DNA of 17,170 bases from an uncultured Prevotella sp. (GCA_934203355.1 CAKPZC010000048.1:1-17170); one strand, 5' to 3'; counted from the stretch's first letter, positions 8,392 through 17,037 are shown. A program made the numbers and translations. The notes: generated by a model not told the origin, from the sequence alone.

Positions 8392-10041
8392 ATGGCATCT
8401 ACACCAGATTTCAAGTATGCTCCTATGTTCCAGTTGGGCGAGGACACTACTGAATACCGTTTGCTCACCAAGGAAGGTGTGAGCACCGGCGAGTTTGAAG
8501 GCAAGACAATCCTCAAAGTTTCTAAGGAAGCCCTGACATTGCTCTCACAGCAGGCTTTCCACGACGTGGAGTTCATGCTCCGCCGCGAGCACAACCTGCA
8601 GGTGGCTAAGATTCTCTCTGACCCCGAGGCTTCGGAGAACGACAAGTATGTTGCTCTGCAGTTCCTGCGCAACGCCGAGACTGCATGCAAGGGCGTGTTG
8701 CCTTTCTGCCAGGACACCGGCACTGCCATTATTCATGGCGAGAAGGGACAGCGCGTGTGGACAGACTTTGAGGACGAGGAAGCTCTCTCTCGCGGTGTTT
8801 ACAACACCTTCACCGAGGACAACCTGCGCTACTCGCAGAACGCTCCTCTCAATATGTATGACGAGGTGAACACCCGTTGCAACCTCCCTGCACAAATCGA
8901 CATCGAGGCTGTTGAGGGCGACGAGTATCGCTTTGTGATGGTTGCTAAGGGCGGCGGCTCTGCCAACAAGACATATTTCTACCCGATGACCAAGGCCACA
9001 ATCCAGAACGAGGGCACATTGTTGCCGTTCCTCGTTGAGAAGATGAAGAGTCTCGGTACAGCAGCTTGTCCTCCTTACCACATCGCGTTTGTTATCGGTG
9101 GCACTTCGGCTGAGAAGAACCTCCTCACCGTAAAGCTTGCTTCTATCAAGTACTACGACGCTCTGCCTACTACTGGCGACGAGACAGGACGTGCATTCCG
9201 CGACATCGATCTTGAGGAGAAACTATTGAAGGAGGCTCACAAGATTGGTTTGGGCGCACAGTTCGGCGGCAAGTATTTGGCTCACGACATCCGTGTTATC
9301 CGTCTGCCGCGCCACGGCGCAAGCTGCCCGATTGGTATGGGTGTCAGTTGCTCAGCCGACCGCAACATCAAGGCTAAGATTACTAAGGACGGTATCTTCC
9401 TTGAGAAGATGGATACTAATCCTTCTGAGCTTATCCCCGAGGAGCTCCGTCGTCCGGGCGAGGGCACAAAGGGTATCGAGATTGACCTCGATAATGGCAT
9501 TGACGCTGTACGCGCTGAGTTGTCGAAGTATCCTGTTAGCACACGTGTCAACCTGAAGGGTACTATCATTGTGGCTCGCGACATAGCTCACGCCAAGCTT
9601 AAGGCTCGTCTTGACGCAGGCGAGGAGATGCCTGAGTACTTCAAGAATCATCCAATCCTCTATGCAGGACCAGCCAAGACTCCAGAGGGTTATCCTTGTG
9701 GTTCAATGGGTCCGACTACAGCCAACCGTATGGACCCGTATGTAGACGAGTTCCAGGCCAATGGTGCATCGCTCGTTATGATTGCCAAGGGCAACCGTTC
9801 ACAGGTTGTTACCGACGCTTGCAAGAAGCACGGCGGTTTCTATCTTGGCACAATCGGGGGTGTGGCTGCTGTTCTGTCGCAGAGCTCAATCAAGAGCATT
9901 GAGTGTGTTGAGTATCCCGAGCTCGGCATGGAGGCAATATGGAAGATTACCGTTGAGGATTTCCCTGCATTCATCCTCGTCGACGACAAGGGCAACGACT
10001 TCTTCCAGCAGCTCAAGCCCTGGTGTCCTAACTGCAAGTAA
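8392..10041 (+). CDS. fumA: class I (iron-sulfur) fumarate hydratase
   Basis: Interconverts fumarate and malate using an oxygen-sensitive 4Fe-4S cluster; cytosolic. The 549-residue single chain contains both the alpha and beta regions, as in E. coli FumA/FumB (about 548 residues). Three cysteines sit at the spacing of known cluster ligands: C106 (PFCQDTGTA), C226 (ACPPYHI) and C320 (GVSCSADRN). Also present are [31 protein letters not shown], and near the C terminus IGGVAAVL, all typical of the family. In Bacteroidales the enzyme mainly runs from malate to fumarate on the way to succinate, which fits co-transcription with gpmI. The symbol follows the E. coli paralogue and does not separate FumA from FumB. 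The gene ends at a hairpin terminator and faces the nadB operon tail to tail. Confidence 0.96.
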   Translation: MASTPDFKYAPMFQLGEDTTEYRLLTKEGVSTGEFEGKTILKVSKEALTLLSQQAFHDVEFMLRREHNLQVAKILSDPEASENDKYVALQFLRNAETACKGVLPFCQDTGTAIIHGEKGQRVWTDFEDEEALSRGVYNTFTEDNLRYSQNAPLNMYDEVNTRCNLPAQIDIEAVEGDEYRFVMVAKGGGSANKTYFYPMTKATIQNEGTLLPFLVEKMKSLGTAACPPYHIAFVIGGTSAEKNLLTVKLASIKYYDALPTTGDETGRAFRDIDLEEKLLKEAHKIGLGAQFGGKYLAHDIRVIRLPRHGASCPIGMGVSCSADRNIKAKITKDGIFLEKMDTNPSELIPEELRRPGEGTKGIEIDLDNGIDAVRAELSKYPVSTRVNLKGTIIVARDIAHAKLKARLDAGEEMPEYFKNHPILYAGPAKTPEGYPCGSMGPTTANRMDPYVDEFQANGASLVMIAKGNRSQVVTDACKKHGGFYLGTIGGVAAVLSQSSIKSIECVEYPELGMEAIWKITVEDFPAFILVDDKGNDFFQQLKPWCPNCK

Positions 10042-10062
10042 ACAGTAGAAAGACATTATAAA

Positions 10063-10109
10063 CAAAAAAGAGACAATCTCCTTTAAAAACAGGAGGTTGT
10101 CTCTTTTTG
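10063..10109. terminator. bidirectional terminator between fumarase and the FMN-protein gene
   Basis: GAGACAATCTCCT (10070-10082) pairs with AGGAGGTTGTCTC (10091-10103) with one wobble, around an 8-nt loop. The stem is flanked by an A-run on the left and TTTTTG on the right, so each strand has a T-run after the hairpin. It lies between convergent genes and can end both transcripts. Confidence 0.9.
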
Positions 10110-10145
10110 TTTATGTTATGATTGATTTCTGCTCTTTTCATAACC

Positions 10146-10185
10146 ATCGGGTGTTGGCATGTGGCATGACAGCCAGCCACTCGAT
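10146..10185 (-). repeat. imperfect hairpin just after the FMN-protein stop codon
   Basis: Left arm 10146-10158 pairs with 10172-10185 in a stem of about 13 bp, containing two G-T wobbles and one bulged base (C77 of the right arm, position 10177), around a 13-nt loop. On the minus-strand transcript it comes 2 nt after the stop codon. No T-run follows, so it is not itself an intrinsic terminator. It might protect the 3' end of the mRNA, or may be chance. Confidence 0.35.
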
Positions 10186-10187
10186 AG

Positions 10188-10577
10188 TTATTTCTTATTT
10201 TCCTTATAGTATTTCAGTCCACCCTTCACATTCTGTATGAGAGCCTTCGACGAAAGAGTTGCTCCGCTTACAGCGTCGACATTCATGGTTGAGGCTTCGT
10301 TTACCGACTTGCCTATGAATTTCTTGAGCAGTTCCTCGGCATTGGCGTATACCGAAGGTGTCTCTTGATTGGGCAGCGATTCAATCTTTGTGATTTTATT
10401 TCCCTTGATGTAGATTTTCACCGGAGTGTTGCTGTGAAATCCGCGCGCCTTGACAATAGATGAAGTGTTGATAATAGCAATGCCATTATTGTATTTTATG
10501 GCGTTTTTGCTTACACCAGCACCCATAAGTGCAAATGCTGCGGTAGCTATGGCAATGGAAAAAAGTTTCTGTTTCAT
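10188..10577 (-). CDS. small exported FMN-binding domain protein
   Basis: A 129-residue protein. Residues 1-22 form a probable Sec signal peptide (MKQK followed by a hydrophobic core rich in Ala and Ile), with no clear lipobox, so the mature protein should be periplasmic or surface-exposed. The rest is a minimal FMN_bind domain ending in the flavinylation motif D101-AVSGAT-LSS. In this family, ApbE links FMN covalently to the motif threonine, here T107. Such domains act as one-electron carriers in RnfG, NqrC and extracytosolic electron-transfer proteins. This one has no heme motif or second domain. It begins 6 nt after the nadB stop on the same strand, with no promoter between, so it is almost surely co-transcribed. 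Its redox partner is unknown, and the reason for the pairing with NadB is not clear. Confidence 0.88.
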   Translation of the reverse strand: MKQKLFSIAIATAAFALMGAGVSKNAIKYNNGIAIINTSSIVKARGFHSNTPVKIYIKGNKITKIESLPNQETPSVYANAEELLKKFIGKSVNEASTMNVDAVSGATLSSKALIQNVKGGLKYYKENKK

Positions 10578-10583
10578 AAGAAT

Positions 10584-12173
10584 TTATTTCTTGTCGTAGG
10601 CGTGCAGCGGGTAGTCAGTGGTGTAATGTAGTCCACGGCACTCCTTGCGCTCAATAGCCTGACGTGTGATGAGATAGCCCACATTAATCATGTTGCGCAG
10701 TTCGCAGATGTCGCGGCTTGCCTTGACGCGTTTGAACAGAGCTTCGGTCTCCTCGTAGAGCAGATCGAGACGATCCCATGCGCGTTTCAGTCGAAGGTCG
10801 CTACGCACAATGCCTACATAGTTTGACATGATTTCGCCCACTTCCTTCACGCTCTGTGTGATGAGCACCTTCTCCTCGTTGGTCATAGTGCCCTCGTCGT
10901 TCCATTCAGGCACCTTTTCGTTGAAGTCATATTCGTCGACATGCTCCAATGAGTGCTTGGCAGCAGCGTCGGCATATACCACTGCCTCAATGAGAGAGTT
11001 GCTTGCCAGGCGGTTGCCGCCGTGCAGACCAGTGCAAGAGCACTCGCCTATGGCGTATAGACGCTCTATCGACGACTGTCCGTTAAGGTCCACCTTGATG
11101 CCGCCGCACATGTAGTGGGCAGCAGGACGCACGGGTATGTAGTCGGTTGTTATGTCGATGCCTATCGACTTGCACTTGAGGTAGATGTTGGGGAAATGCT
11201 TCTTTGTCTGTTCTGGGTCTTTGTGGGTCACGTCGAGACACACATGGTCGATGCCGTGAATCTTCATCTCCTTGTCGATGGCGCGAGCCACGATGTCGCG
11301 CGGAGCGAGAGACAGGCGTTTGTCGTATTTCTCCATGAACGATTCGCCGTTAGGCAGACGCAGTATGCCGCCATAGCCACGCATAGCCTCGGTGATGAGG
11401 AATGCCGGATGGGTCTCGCCTTGATGATAAAGTGCGGTGGGGTGGAACTGCACGAACTCCATGTCCTTTACTGTTCCCTTTGCTCTATATACCATAGCCT
11501 CGCCGTCGCCTGTTGCTATTACAGGGTTGGTTGTGGTTTGATATACGGCACCGCATCCGCCTGTACACATCAATGTCACCTTGCTCAGGTAAGTGTCCAC
11601 TTTCTTCGTCTCGGGGTTCAGCACATACGCACCATAACAGTTGATGTTGGGTGTGCGGCGTGTTACTCGGGCTCCGAGATGGTGTTGTGTGATAATCTCC
11701 ACGGCGAAGTGGTTTTCCTTGACATCGATGTCGGGACAGTTGCGTACAGCCTCCATCAGTCCGCGCTGAATTTCGGCACCCGTGTCGTCGGCATGGTGCA
11801 ATATGCGGAATTCCGAGTGTCCTCCTTCGCGGTGCAGGTCGAATTCGCCGTCTTCCTTGCGGTCGAAGTTGACACCCCATTTCACAAGCTCCTTAATCTG
11901 TGCTGGGGCATTGCGCACAACCTGCTCAACGGCTTGTGGGTCGCTGATGTAGTCGCCTGCAATCATAGTGTCCTCTATGTGCTTGTCGAAATTGTCGACA
12001 GCGAGATTCGTCACTGAGGCCACGCCACCTTGGGCAAACGAAGTGTTTGCCTCGTCGAGCGAAGTCTTGCAAATTAAGCACACCTTTCCTTTGTGTGCGC
12101 GGGCTACCTTCAAGGCGTAGCTCATGCCGGCAACACCGGCTCCAATAATCAGAAAGTCGTATTTGAAAACCAT
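10584..12173 (-). CDS. nadB: L-aspartate oxidase
   Basis: FAD enzyme that oxidises L-aspartate to iminoaspartate, which NadA condenses to quinolinate for NAD synthesis; cytosolic. The 529-residue chain has the dinucleotide-binding GAGVAG at 11-16 and the NadB signature EANTSFAQGG at 41-50. HREGGHSEFR (114-123) includes E121, the residue that marks L-aspartate oxidase in E. coli numbering. Also seen are FHPT with H244, PRDIVARAI with R292, H353 in AAHYMCGG, and GLHGGNRLASNSLIE at 382-396 with R388. These positions track E. coli H244, R290, H351 and R386, which favours NadB over its homologue FrdA/SdhA. In anaerobes fumarate can replace oxygen as acceptor. It is the first gene of an operon with the FMN-binding protein. 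nadA and nadC are not in the window. Confidence 0.95.
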   Translation of the reverse strand: MVFKYDFLIIGAGVAGMSYALKVARAHKGKVCLICKTSLDEANTSFAQGGVASVTNLAVDNFDKHIEDTMIAGDYISDPQAVEQVVRNAPAQIKELVKWGVNFDRKEDGEFDLHREGGHSEFRILHHADDTGAEIQRGLMEAVRNCPDIDVKENHFAVEIITQHHLGARVTRRTPNINCYGAYVLNPETKKVDTYLSKVTLMCTGGCGAVYQTTTNPVIATGDGEAMVYRAKGTVKDMEFVQFHPTALYHQGETHPAFLITEAMRGYGGILRLPNGESFMEKYDKRLSLAPRDIVARAIDKEMKIHGIDHVCLDVTHKDPEQTKKHFPNIYLKCKSIGIDITTDYIPVRPAAHYMCGGIKVDLNGQSSIERLYAIGECSCTGLHGGNRLASNSLIEAVVYADAAAKHSLEHVDEYDFNEKVPEWNDEGTMTNEEKVLITQSVKEVGEIMSNYVGIVRSDLRLKRAWDRLDLLYEETEALFKRVKASRDICELRNMINVGYLITRQAIERKECRGLHYTTDYPLHAYDKK

Positions 12174-12202
12174 CTTTTCTGTTTTTATTTTTTTAGACGT
12201 TG

Positions 12203-12233
12203 CAAATTTAGAGAAAATTTTGAAGACTGTAAA
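12203..12233 (-). promoter_or_regulatory. nadB promoter (TTTA-N19-TAAATTTG)
   Basis: On the minus strand, TAAATTTG occupies 12210 down to 12203 and matches the TAnnTTTG -7 box. TTTA at 12233-12230, 19 nt upstream, is a one-mismatch -33 element. Transcription would begin near 12196, about 23 nt before the nadB ATG. Confidence 0.7.
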
Positions 12234-12373
12234 GGGTTATCTGCTTTTTTTCCTGATTGATGACGCTGAAATACCGAGAAACGCAACAATACGATTATTT
12301 ATGTGTTGTCTTTAAGATAAAATATTCAAGTTTCAATTATTTTGAAGTTAAATGATTTGTGTGTTTTGATTTC

Positions 12374-12404
12374 TTGTCTGATTGCTATATTATTTGTAAC
12401 TTAG
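12374..12404 (+). promoter_or_regulatory. possible promoter of the susC-like gene
   Basis: TTG at 12374-12376 and TAACTTAG at 12397-12404 are 20 nt apart; the second box differs from TAnnTTTG at one position. A start near 12410 would give a long leader of about 140 nt. A weaker-than-consensus box would suit a regulated transporter promoter. No regulator binding site is identified. Confidence 0.4.
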
Positions 12405-12548
12405 CGGCAAGAAACATAAACACTCCGATAAAAGAGGATTAGGACAATGGCAGAAACGTCTATCCTAACGAGGAAGTAAGCACAGAGATATGACACTGTC
12501 GCTTGCGAACAAAGTATAATTGAAACCCTAAAATACTAAAAACCAACA

Positions 12549-15236
12549 ATGATACAAACACAACACAAGTGTATACTTGCAGCGACTGCCTTGTCGCTGC
12601 TTGCCACCGTGCCAGCTTCGGCACAGGTGCAGGAGCTGCACGTGCAGCGCGACACCATCCCCACTTATTTAAAAGTACAAAACAAGGGTATTGTGAACAA
12701 TGCCCTCGACGTGTTGAATGGCAATGCTGCCGGTGTAAGCGTAACGTCGAACGGCATGGACCGCATGGCTCAGCTGTCGTCTGTGCGAGTGCGTGGCACA
12801 ACATCTATTATTGGTGGCAATGACCCACTTGTCATTATTGATGGAGTGACAAGCGACATAGCCACGCTGTCAACTATTTATCCTGCCGACATTGAGAGTT
12901 TTGCAGTACTTAAAAACGCTGCCGAGACAGCTCTATATGGTTCACGAGGTGCATCTGGCGTGATTGAGGTGAAGACCAAAAAAGGCACGGGTAAGGGATT
13001 TCAGATATCGTATGAGACGAATATTGGCATTGAGTCGATGGCGAAGAAACTCGATATGCTGTCGGCCAACGAGTATCTTAGCACAGTCAAGAAGCTCGGG
13101 GTGTATGCCAACAACGGTGGTTATGACAATAATTTCTATGACGTAATCACACGCACAGGATTTGTACAGAACCATTATTTGGCATTCAGCGGTGGTTCTG
13201 AACAGTCGAACTATCGTGCCTCGTTCGGATATATCGACCACAACACCATCATCAAGACCAAAGACTACAACAATTTCGTTGCCAAGATTGATGTCACGCA
13301 GCATGCTTTCGACAACAGTCTTACTGGCGACTTCGGTGTGTTCGGCTCCACATACAAGAATAATGATATCTTCGACTCGCAGGCGTTGTTCTATTCTGCC
13401 GCCTGCCAAAATCCCACTTATCCCGCAGGACGCGATGCCAATGGCAACTGGACAAAGAATGGGGCGGCTTATCGAATTAATCCTCCAGCTGCCATTCTTG
13501 TCGAACGAAGCGACCAGAAAGAGATGTATTTCAACACCCACATGCGACTGCTCTACAATCTTGCCCCGTCGCTCAAACTGTCGGCATTCGGTAGCTACTC
13601 CTATACGTCAAACGAGAACTCGGAGTTTTGCCCCACATGGGTGTGGGCACAGGGAAATGTCTACCGCGGAGAGTTTAAGAAGCAGGAGTATCTCGGCAAC
13701 GTATCGCTCGACTTCGCGCATACCTGGAACGTTCACTCATTGTTGGCAGGACTCTCCACCGAATACCATTACCAAGAGCGCACGGCTTTCTGGACACGCG
13801 CTAAAGGCATAACAACCAACGGATTTGGCTACGACAACATCGGAGCCACGTCGTCGCGTCCTTATGGTGCGACTGGAAGCACATACGAAGACCAGTCGCT
13901 GGCTTCGATTATGGCAAACGCCTCGTATACATTATATAATAGGTATAAGCTGGCGCTTACTATGCGAGGCGATGGCTCGTCGATGGTGGGCGACGACAAC
14001 ACTTGGGGATTCTTCCCGTCGGTATCGGCAGAATGGGATGTGAAGAAGGAGAAGTTCTTGCGCAGCTTCAATGGCATCAATACATTAAAGCTACGCACTG
14101 GCTACGGACGCTCGGGCAATTTGGGTGGCATATCAGCCTATACTACAATGCTCAATGTGCAGCAGACTGGCATAGTGCCGGTGAACAACACACCTACTGT
14201 GACGCTCGGAACCATACGCAACAACAATCCCGACCTAAAATGGGAGACGAAATCAACATTCAATATAGGTGGCGAGATAGGACTATGGCACAACCGACTG
14301 ATGCTTACGGCTGAATACTACTACTCCAAGACCACCGACATGCTGTACTCATATGATGTGCCTGTGCCGCCTTTTGCCTACGACAAATTGCTGGCCAACA
14401 TAGGTTCCATGTCAAACCAGGGTCTTGAGATTGGTTTCTCAATAGCTCCGGTGCAGACCAAGGATATCGACCTAAACATCAGCATGAATCTCTCGTTACA
14501 AAAGAACAAACTGCTGTCGTTGTCGGGCAACTACAACGGCATGAATATGTCGGCTGCCAATATCACGGCAATTGGCTCAATAGACGGTGCCGGACAAAAT
14601 GGCGGCGACAACAACCATGTGCTCTACCAGATAGTAGGACAACCATTGGGAGTGTTCTATCTGCCACACTGCACAGGACTCTACAAGGACGAACATGGAA
14701 CTATGAAATACAAGATAGAAGACCTCAACAACAATGGCACTATCGACTTTGGTGACGGTGGCGACCGACGCATCTGCGGACAGGCTACACCTAAGGCAAC
14801 GCTCGGTTCAAACATATCACTGCGCTACAAGGACTTCTACATATCGCTTCAGATGAATGGTGCCTTCGGACACAAGATATTCAACGGCACGGCTTTGGCT
14901 TACAACAACATGTCATCGTTCCCGATATACAATGTGCTGAAAGGTGCACCCGAGAAAAACATAGTCGACCAAAACGTGTCGGACTATTGGCTGGAACGTG
15001 GCGACTATCTCAACTTCGAGTATCTTACCATAGGCTATAATGTTCCTGTGAAGAGTCATATCGTGCGCTCGCTACGCGTGTCGTGCAGTGTGAACAACCT
15101 TGCCACTATCACGTCCTACAGCGGACTGACACCTATGATCAACTCCTATGTGGTGAACTCGTCAATGGGCATCGACGACAAGAGGTGCTATCCCACTTAC
15201 AGAACCTTCTCGGTGGGAGTGAGCGTGCAATTCTAA
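12549..15236 (+). CDS. SusC/RagA-type TonB-dependent outer-membrane transporter (short form)
   Basis: An 895-residue outer-membrane transporter that would move a substrate captured by its SusD partner into the periplasm, powered by TonB. Residues 1-25 are a signal peptide with an ASA cleavage site. The plug domain follows almost at once: LNGNAAGVSV near 57-66, VRVRGTTSI near 83, DPLVIIDGV near 96, and LKNAAETALYGSRGASGVIEVKTKKG at about 121-146, given here only in outline. A long beta-barrel follows, with the acidic DLNNNGTIDFGD loop (725-736) common in SusC proteins and a terminal phenylalanine. The usual carboxypeptidase-regulatory-like N-terminal domain of about 80-100 residues is absent, as is a clear TonB box; HVQRDTI (31-37) is the only candidate. 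The frame is intact, so this looks like a family variant and not a decayed gene. The susD-like gene follows after 41 nt. Confidence 0.92.
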   Translation: MIQTQHKCILAATALSLLATVPASAQVQELHVQRDTIPTYLKVQNKGIVNNALDVLNGNAAGVSVTSNGMDRMAQLSSVRVRGTTSIIGGNDPLVIIDGVTSDIATLSTIYPADIESFAVLKNAAETALYGSRGASGVIEVKTKKGTGKGFQISYETNIGIESMAKKLDMLSANEYLSTVKKLGVYANNGGYDNNFYDVITRTGFVQNHYLAFSGGSEQSNYRASFGYIDHNTIIKTKDYNNFVAKIDVTQHAFDNSLTGDFGVFGSTYKNNDIFDSQALFYSAACQNPTYPAGRDANGNWTKNGAAYRINPPAAILVERSDQKEMYFNTHMRLLYNLAPSLKLSAFGSYSYTSNENSEFCPTWVWAQGNVYRGEFKKQEYLGNVSLDFAHTWNVHSLLAGLSTEYHYQERTAFWTRAKGITTNGFGYDNIGATSSRPYGATGSTYEDQSLASIMANASYTLYNRYKLALTMRGDGSSMVGDDNTWGFFPSVSAEWDVKKEKFLRSFNGINTLKLRTGYGRSGNLGGISAYTTMLNVQQTGIVPVNNTPTVTLGTIRNNNPDLKWETKSTFNIGGEIGLWHNRLMLTAEYYYSKTTDMLYSYDVPVPPFAYDKLLANIGSMSNQGLEIGFSIAPVQTKDIDLNISMNLSLQKNKLLSLSGNYNGMNMSAANITAIGSIDGAGQNGGDNNHVLYQIVGQPLGVFYLPHCTGLYKDEHGTMKYKIEDLNNNGTIDFGDGGDRRICGQATPKATLGSNISLRYKDFYISLQMNGAFGHKIFNGTALAYNNMSSFPIYNVLKGAPEKNIVDQNVSDYWLERGDYLNFEYLTIGYNVPVKSHIVRSLRVSCSVNNLATITSYSGLTPMINSYVVNSSMGIDDKRCYPTYRTFSVGVSVQF

Positions 15237-15277
15237 TTTGCCTATATTATTTTTTACACATGTAACGATTGAAGACT

Positions 15278-16894
15278 ATGAAACATAGATTTTTAGCTTT
15301 GTCGATTCTCGCTTTGTCGCTCTCGATGACGAGTTGCCTCGACGAGACCCCTAAAGACCAAATATCAGAATCGGAAATTTACGACTCTGCCAACAACCTG
15401 TATGTCAATGCTGTCGCATCGCTCTACAACTACATAGGAGCACATGAGGAAGGCGAAGGCTTGCAGGGCACATGCCGTGGCATATACGACTACAACACGC
15501 TTACCACCGACGAGGCTATCATACCTATCAGAGGCGGCAACTGGTATGACGGAGGTCTGTGGAAGAACATGTACAACCATACATGGACCGCAACCGACAC
15601 CGACCTTTACAATGTTTGGAAATATCTCTACAAGGTGATTGTGCTGTCAACGAGGTCATTGGAGACAATCGAGCAATACAAATCATTGCTTACCGAACAG
15701 CAACACTTGGGGTATCAGGCCGAGGTGCGTGCCCTGCGTGCCATGTTCTACTATTATGCAATGGACATGTTTGGACGTGTTCCAGTACTGGAGTTGTCTG
15801 CTCAGAAGATAGCCGACATACAACAGAGCAACCGCAGCGAAGTGTTCCGCTATATAGTGAAGGAACTTCAGACCGTGGCTCCACTTCTGCCAAATGAGCA
15901 CAGCAACCTGCAAGGCAACTACTACGGAAGAGTGACACGACCCGTGGCATGGTTTCTGCTTGCCAAGCTCGCACTCAATGCCGAGGTATATGCCGACGAC
16001 AACTGGACCGACAAGTCGCGTCCCGACGGCAAGAACATAATGTTCGCAGTCGACGGCACACAGAAGAATGCATGGCAGACATGCATCCATTACTGCGACT
16101 TGATTGCCGATGCCGGATATTCGCTCGAAAGCGATTATACGAAGAACTTTGCCGTTCACAACGAGAATTCACGCGAGAATATCTTTACAATACCATTGGA
16201 CAAGATGCTCTATCAAAACGAATTTCACTATCTGTTCCGCTCACGCCACTATGCACACGGAGGAGCCTATGGTGGAGCTTCCGAAAATGGCACATGTGCA
16301 ACTCTACACACAATGGCTGTCAACGGCTATAATACCGCGTCGCCAGACAATAGACTCGATATGAACTTCTATACAGGCAAGGTAGAGGTAGACGGCAAAT
16401 ATGTGACACTCGACGACGGCACACCTCTTGAATATAAGCCACTCGCCGTAGAGCAAAACCTCACGGCAAGCAAATATATCGAGACAGCGGGTGCACGTAT
16501 GAAGAAATATGAGGTCGACCGCACAGCATACTCCGACGGACGTATGCCCGACAACGACATAGTGCTCTACCGCTATGCCGACGTGCTGCTGATGAAAGCT
16601 GAGGCTAAGGTGAGAAATGGAGAATCGGGCGACGTGGAACTCAACGCTGTGCGCTCAAGGGCAGGCATGCCACCCAAGACAGCCACACTCGACAACCTGC
16701 TCGACGAACGCCTTTTGGAACTTGTGTGGGAAGGTTGGCGCCGCCAGGACATGATACGTTTCGGGATATATGCCCAAGCCTACGACATCCACACGCCATC
16801 CGACGCCGACAAGAAAGGCTATACCATCGTGTTTCCGATACCCGAAAAGGCGCGTGAGCTAAATACAAACCTTAAACAGAATCCAGGGTATTGA
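15278..16894 (+). CDS. SusD/RagB-type nutrient-binding outer-membrane lipoprotein
   Basis: A 538-residue lipoprotein that caps the SusC channel and binds its substrate at the cell surface. The ATG at 15278 gives a clean lipoprotein signal with lipobox SMTSC and lipidated C20. The acidic residues of LDETPKD just after it resemble the Bacteroidetes surface-export signal. An in-frame TTG at 15269 is less likely. The family features are an N-terminal SusD-like helical region, WKYLYKVIVLSTR and LGYQAEVRALRAMFYYYAMDMFGRVP (outlined, near residues 110-170), and a C-terminal WEGWRRQDMIRFGIY block. The chain ends at the characteristic FPIPEKARELNTNLKQNPGY, so it is complete. It forms an obligate pair with the upstream SusC. 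Ligand type cannot be read from the sequence. No glycoside hydrolase, sulfatase, peptidase, ECF sigma factor or hybrid sensor lies next to the pair here. Confidence 0.95.
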   Translation: MKHRFLALSILALSLSMTSCLDETPKDQISESEIYDSANNLYVNAVASLYNYIGAHEEGEGLQGTCRGIYDYNTLTTDEAIIPIRGGNWYDGGLWKNMYNHTWTATDTDLYNVWKYLYKVIVLSTRSLETIEQYKSLLTEQQHLGYQAEVRALRAMFYYYAMDMFGRVPVLELSAQKIADIQQSNRSEVFRYIVKELQTVAPLLPNEHSNLQGNYYGRVTRPVAWFLLAKLALNAEVYADDNWTDKSRPDGKNIMFAVDGTQKNAWQTCIHYCDLIADAGYSLESDYTKNFAVHNENSRENIFTIPLDKMLYQNEFHYLFRSRHYAHGGAYGGASENGTCATLHTMAVNGYNTASPDNRLDMNFYTGKVEVDGKYVTLDDGTPLEYKPLAVEQNLTASKYIETAGARMKKYEVDRTAYSDGRMPDNDIVLYRYADVLLMKAEAKVRNGESGDVELNAVRSRAGMPPKTATLDNLLDERLLELVWEGWRRQDMIRFGIYAQAYDIHTPSDADKKGYTIVFPIPEKARELNTNLKQNPGY

Positions 16895-16911
16895 AAATAT
16901 TGTCAATATTT
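16895..16911 (+). terminator. weak AT-rich inverted repeat after susD-like gene
   Basis: AAATATTG (16895-16902) and CAATATTT (16904-16911) are exact reverse complements with a single base between them, starting right after the stop codon. The real loop would need to open a few pairs. No good T-run follows, so as a terminator it is weak. Confidence 0.3.
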
Positions 16912-17010
16912 ATCGCGGCTTATTATGTAAAATTAAAACAAATAATGCATAAAACCGAAAATGTAGACAAAAAAATACCACGAAATAGGTATAGTATGAT
17001 TCTTTTTTTG

Positions 17011-17018
17011 TAATTTTG
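17011..17018 (+). promoter_or_regulatory. possible promoter -7 box (TAATTTTG) for the right-edge gene
   Basis: TAATTTTG matches the TAnnTTTG consensus and lies 107 nt before the ATG at 17126. No good TTTG -33 element is seen at the right distance. Predicted start is near 17024, so the hairpin at 17038-17070 would lie in the leader RNA. Confidence 0.45.
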
Positions 17019-17037
17019 TAATCGTTAATGGGTAAGC

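Larger units (their letters stand above)
12174..12548. other. divergent intergenic region nadB / susC-like
   Basis: About 375 nt separating two divergent transcripts. It holds the nadB promoter (12203-12233), a probable susC promoter (12374-12404) and then about 140 nt of likely susC leader. The leader has a weak 6-bp inverted repeat, TTAGGA (12439-12444) with TCCTAA (12463-12468). I saw no convincing small gene, and no long flanking inverted repeats of the kind that border invertible promoters. Confidence 0.6.

Noticed and set aside
11115..12017. 300-residue plus-strand open frame inside nadB
   Set aside because: Complete overlap with nadB, whose active-site residues are all present. The composition is Val/His/Cys-rich without any motif, and no promoter or start context supports it.
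10584..12173. Fumarate reductase or succinate dehydrogenase flavoprotein instead of NadB
   Set aside because: The EANTSFAQGG signature and E121 favour L-aspartate oxidase, and no FrdB or FrdC partner is adjacent.
12174..12548. Invertible promoter (phase variation) upstream of the susC-like gene
   Set aside because: I looked for matching inverted repeats of 10 bp or more flanking the promoter and found only 5-6-bp pairs. No recombinase gene lies nearby.
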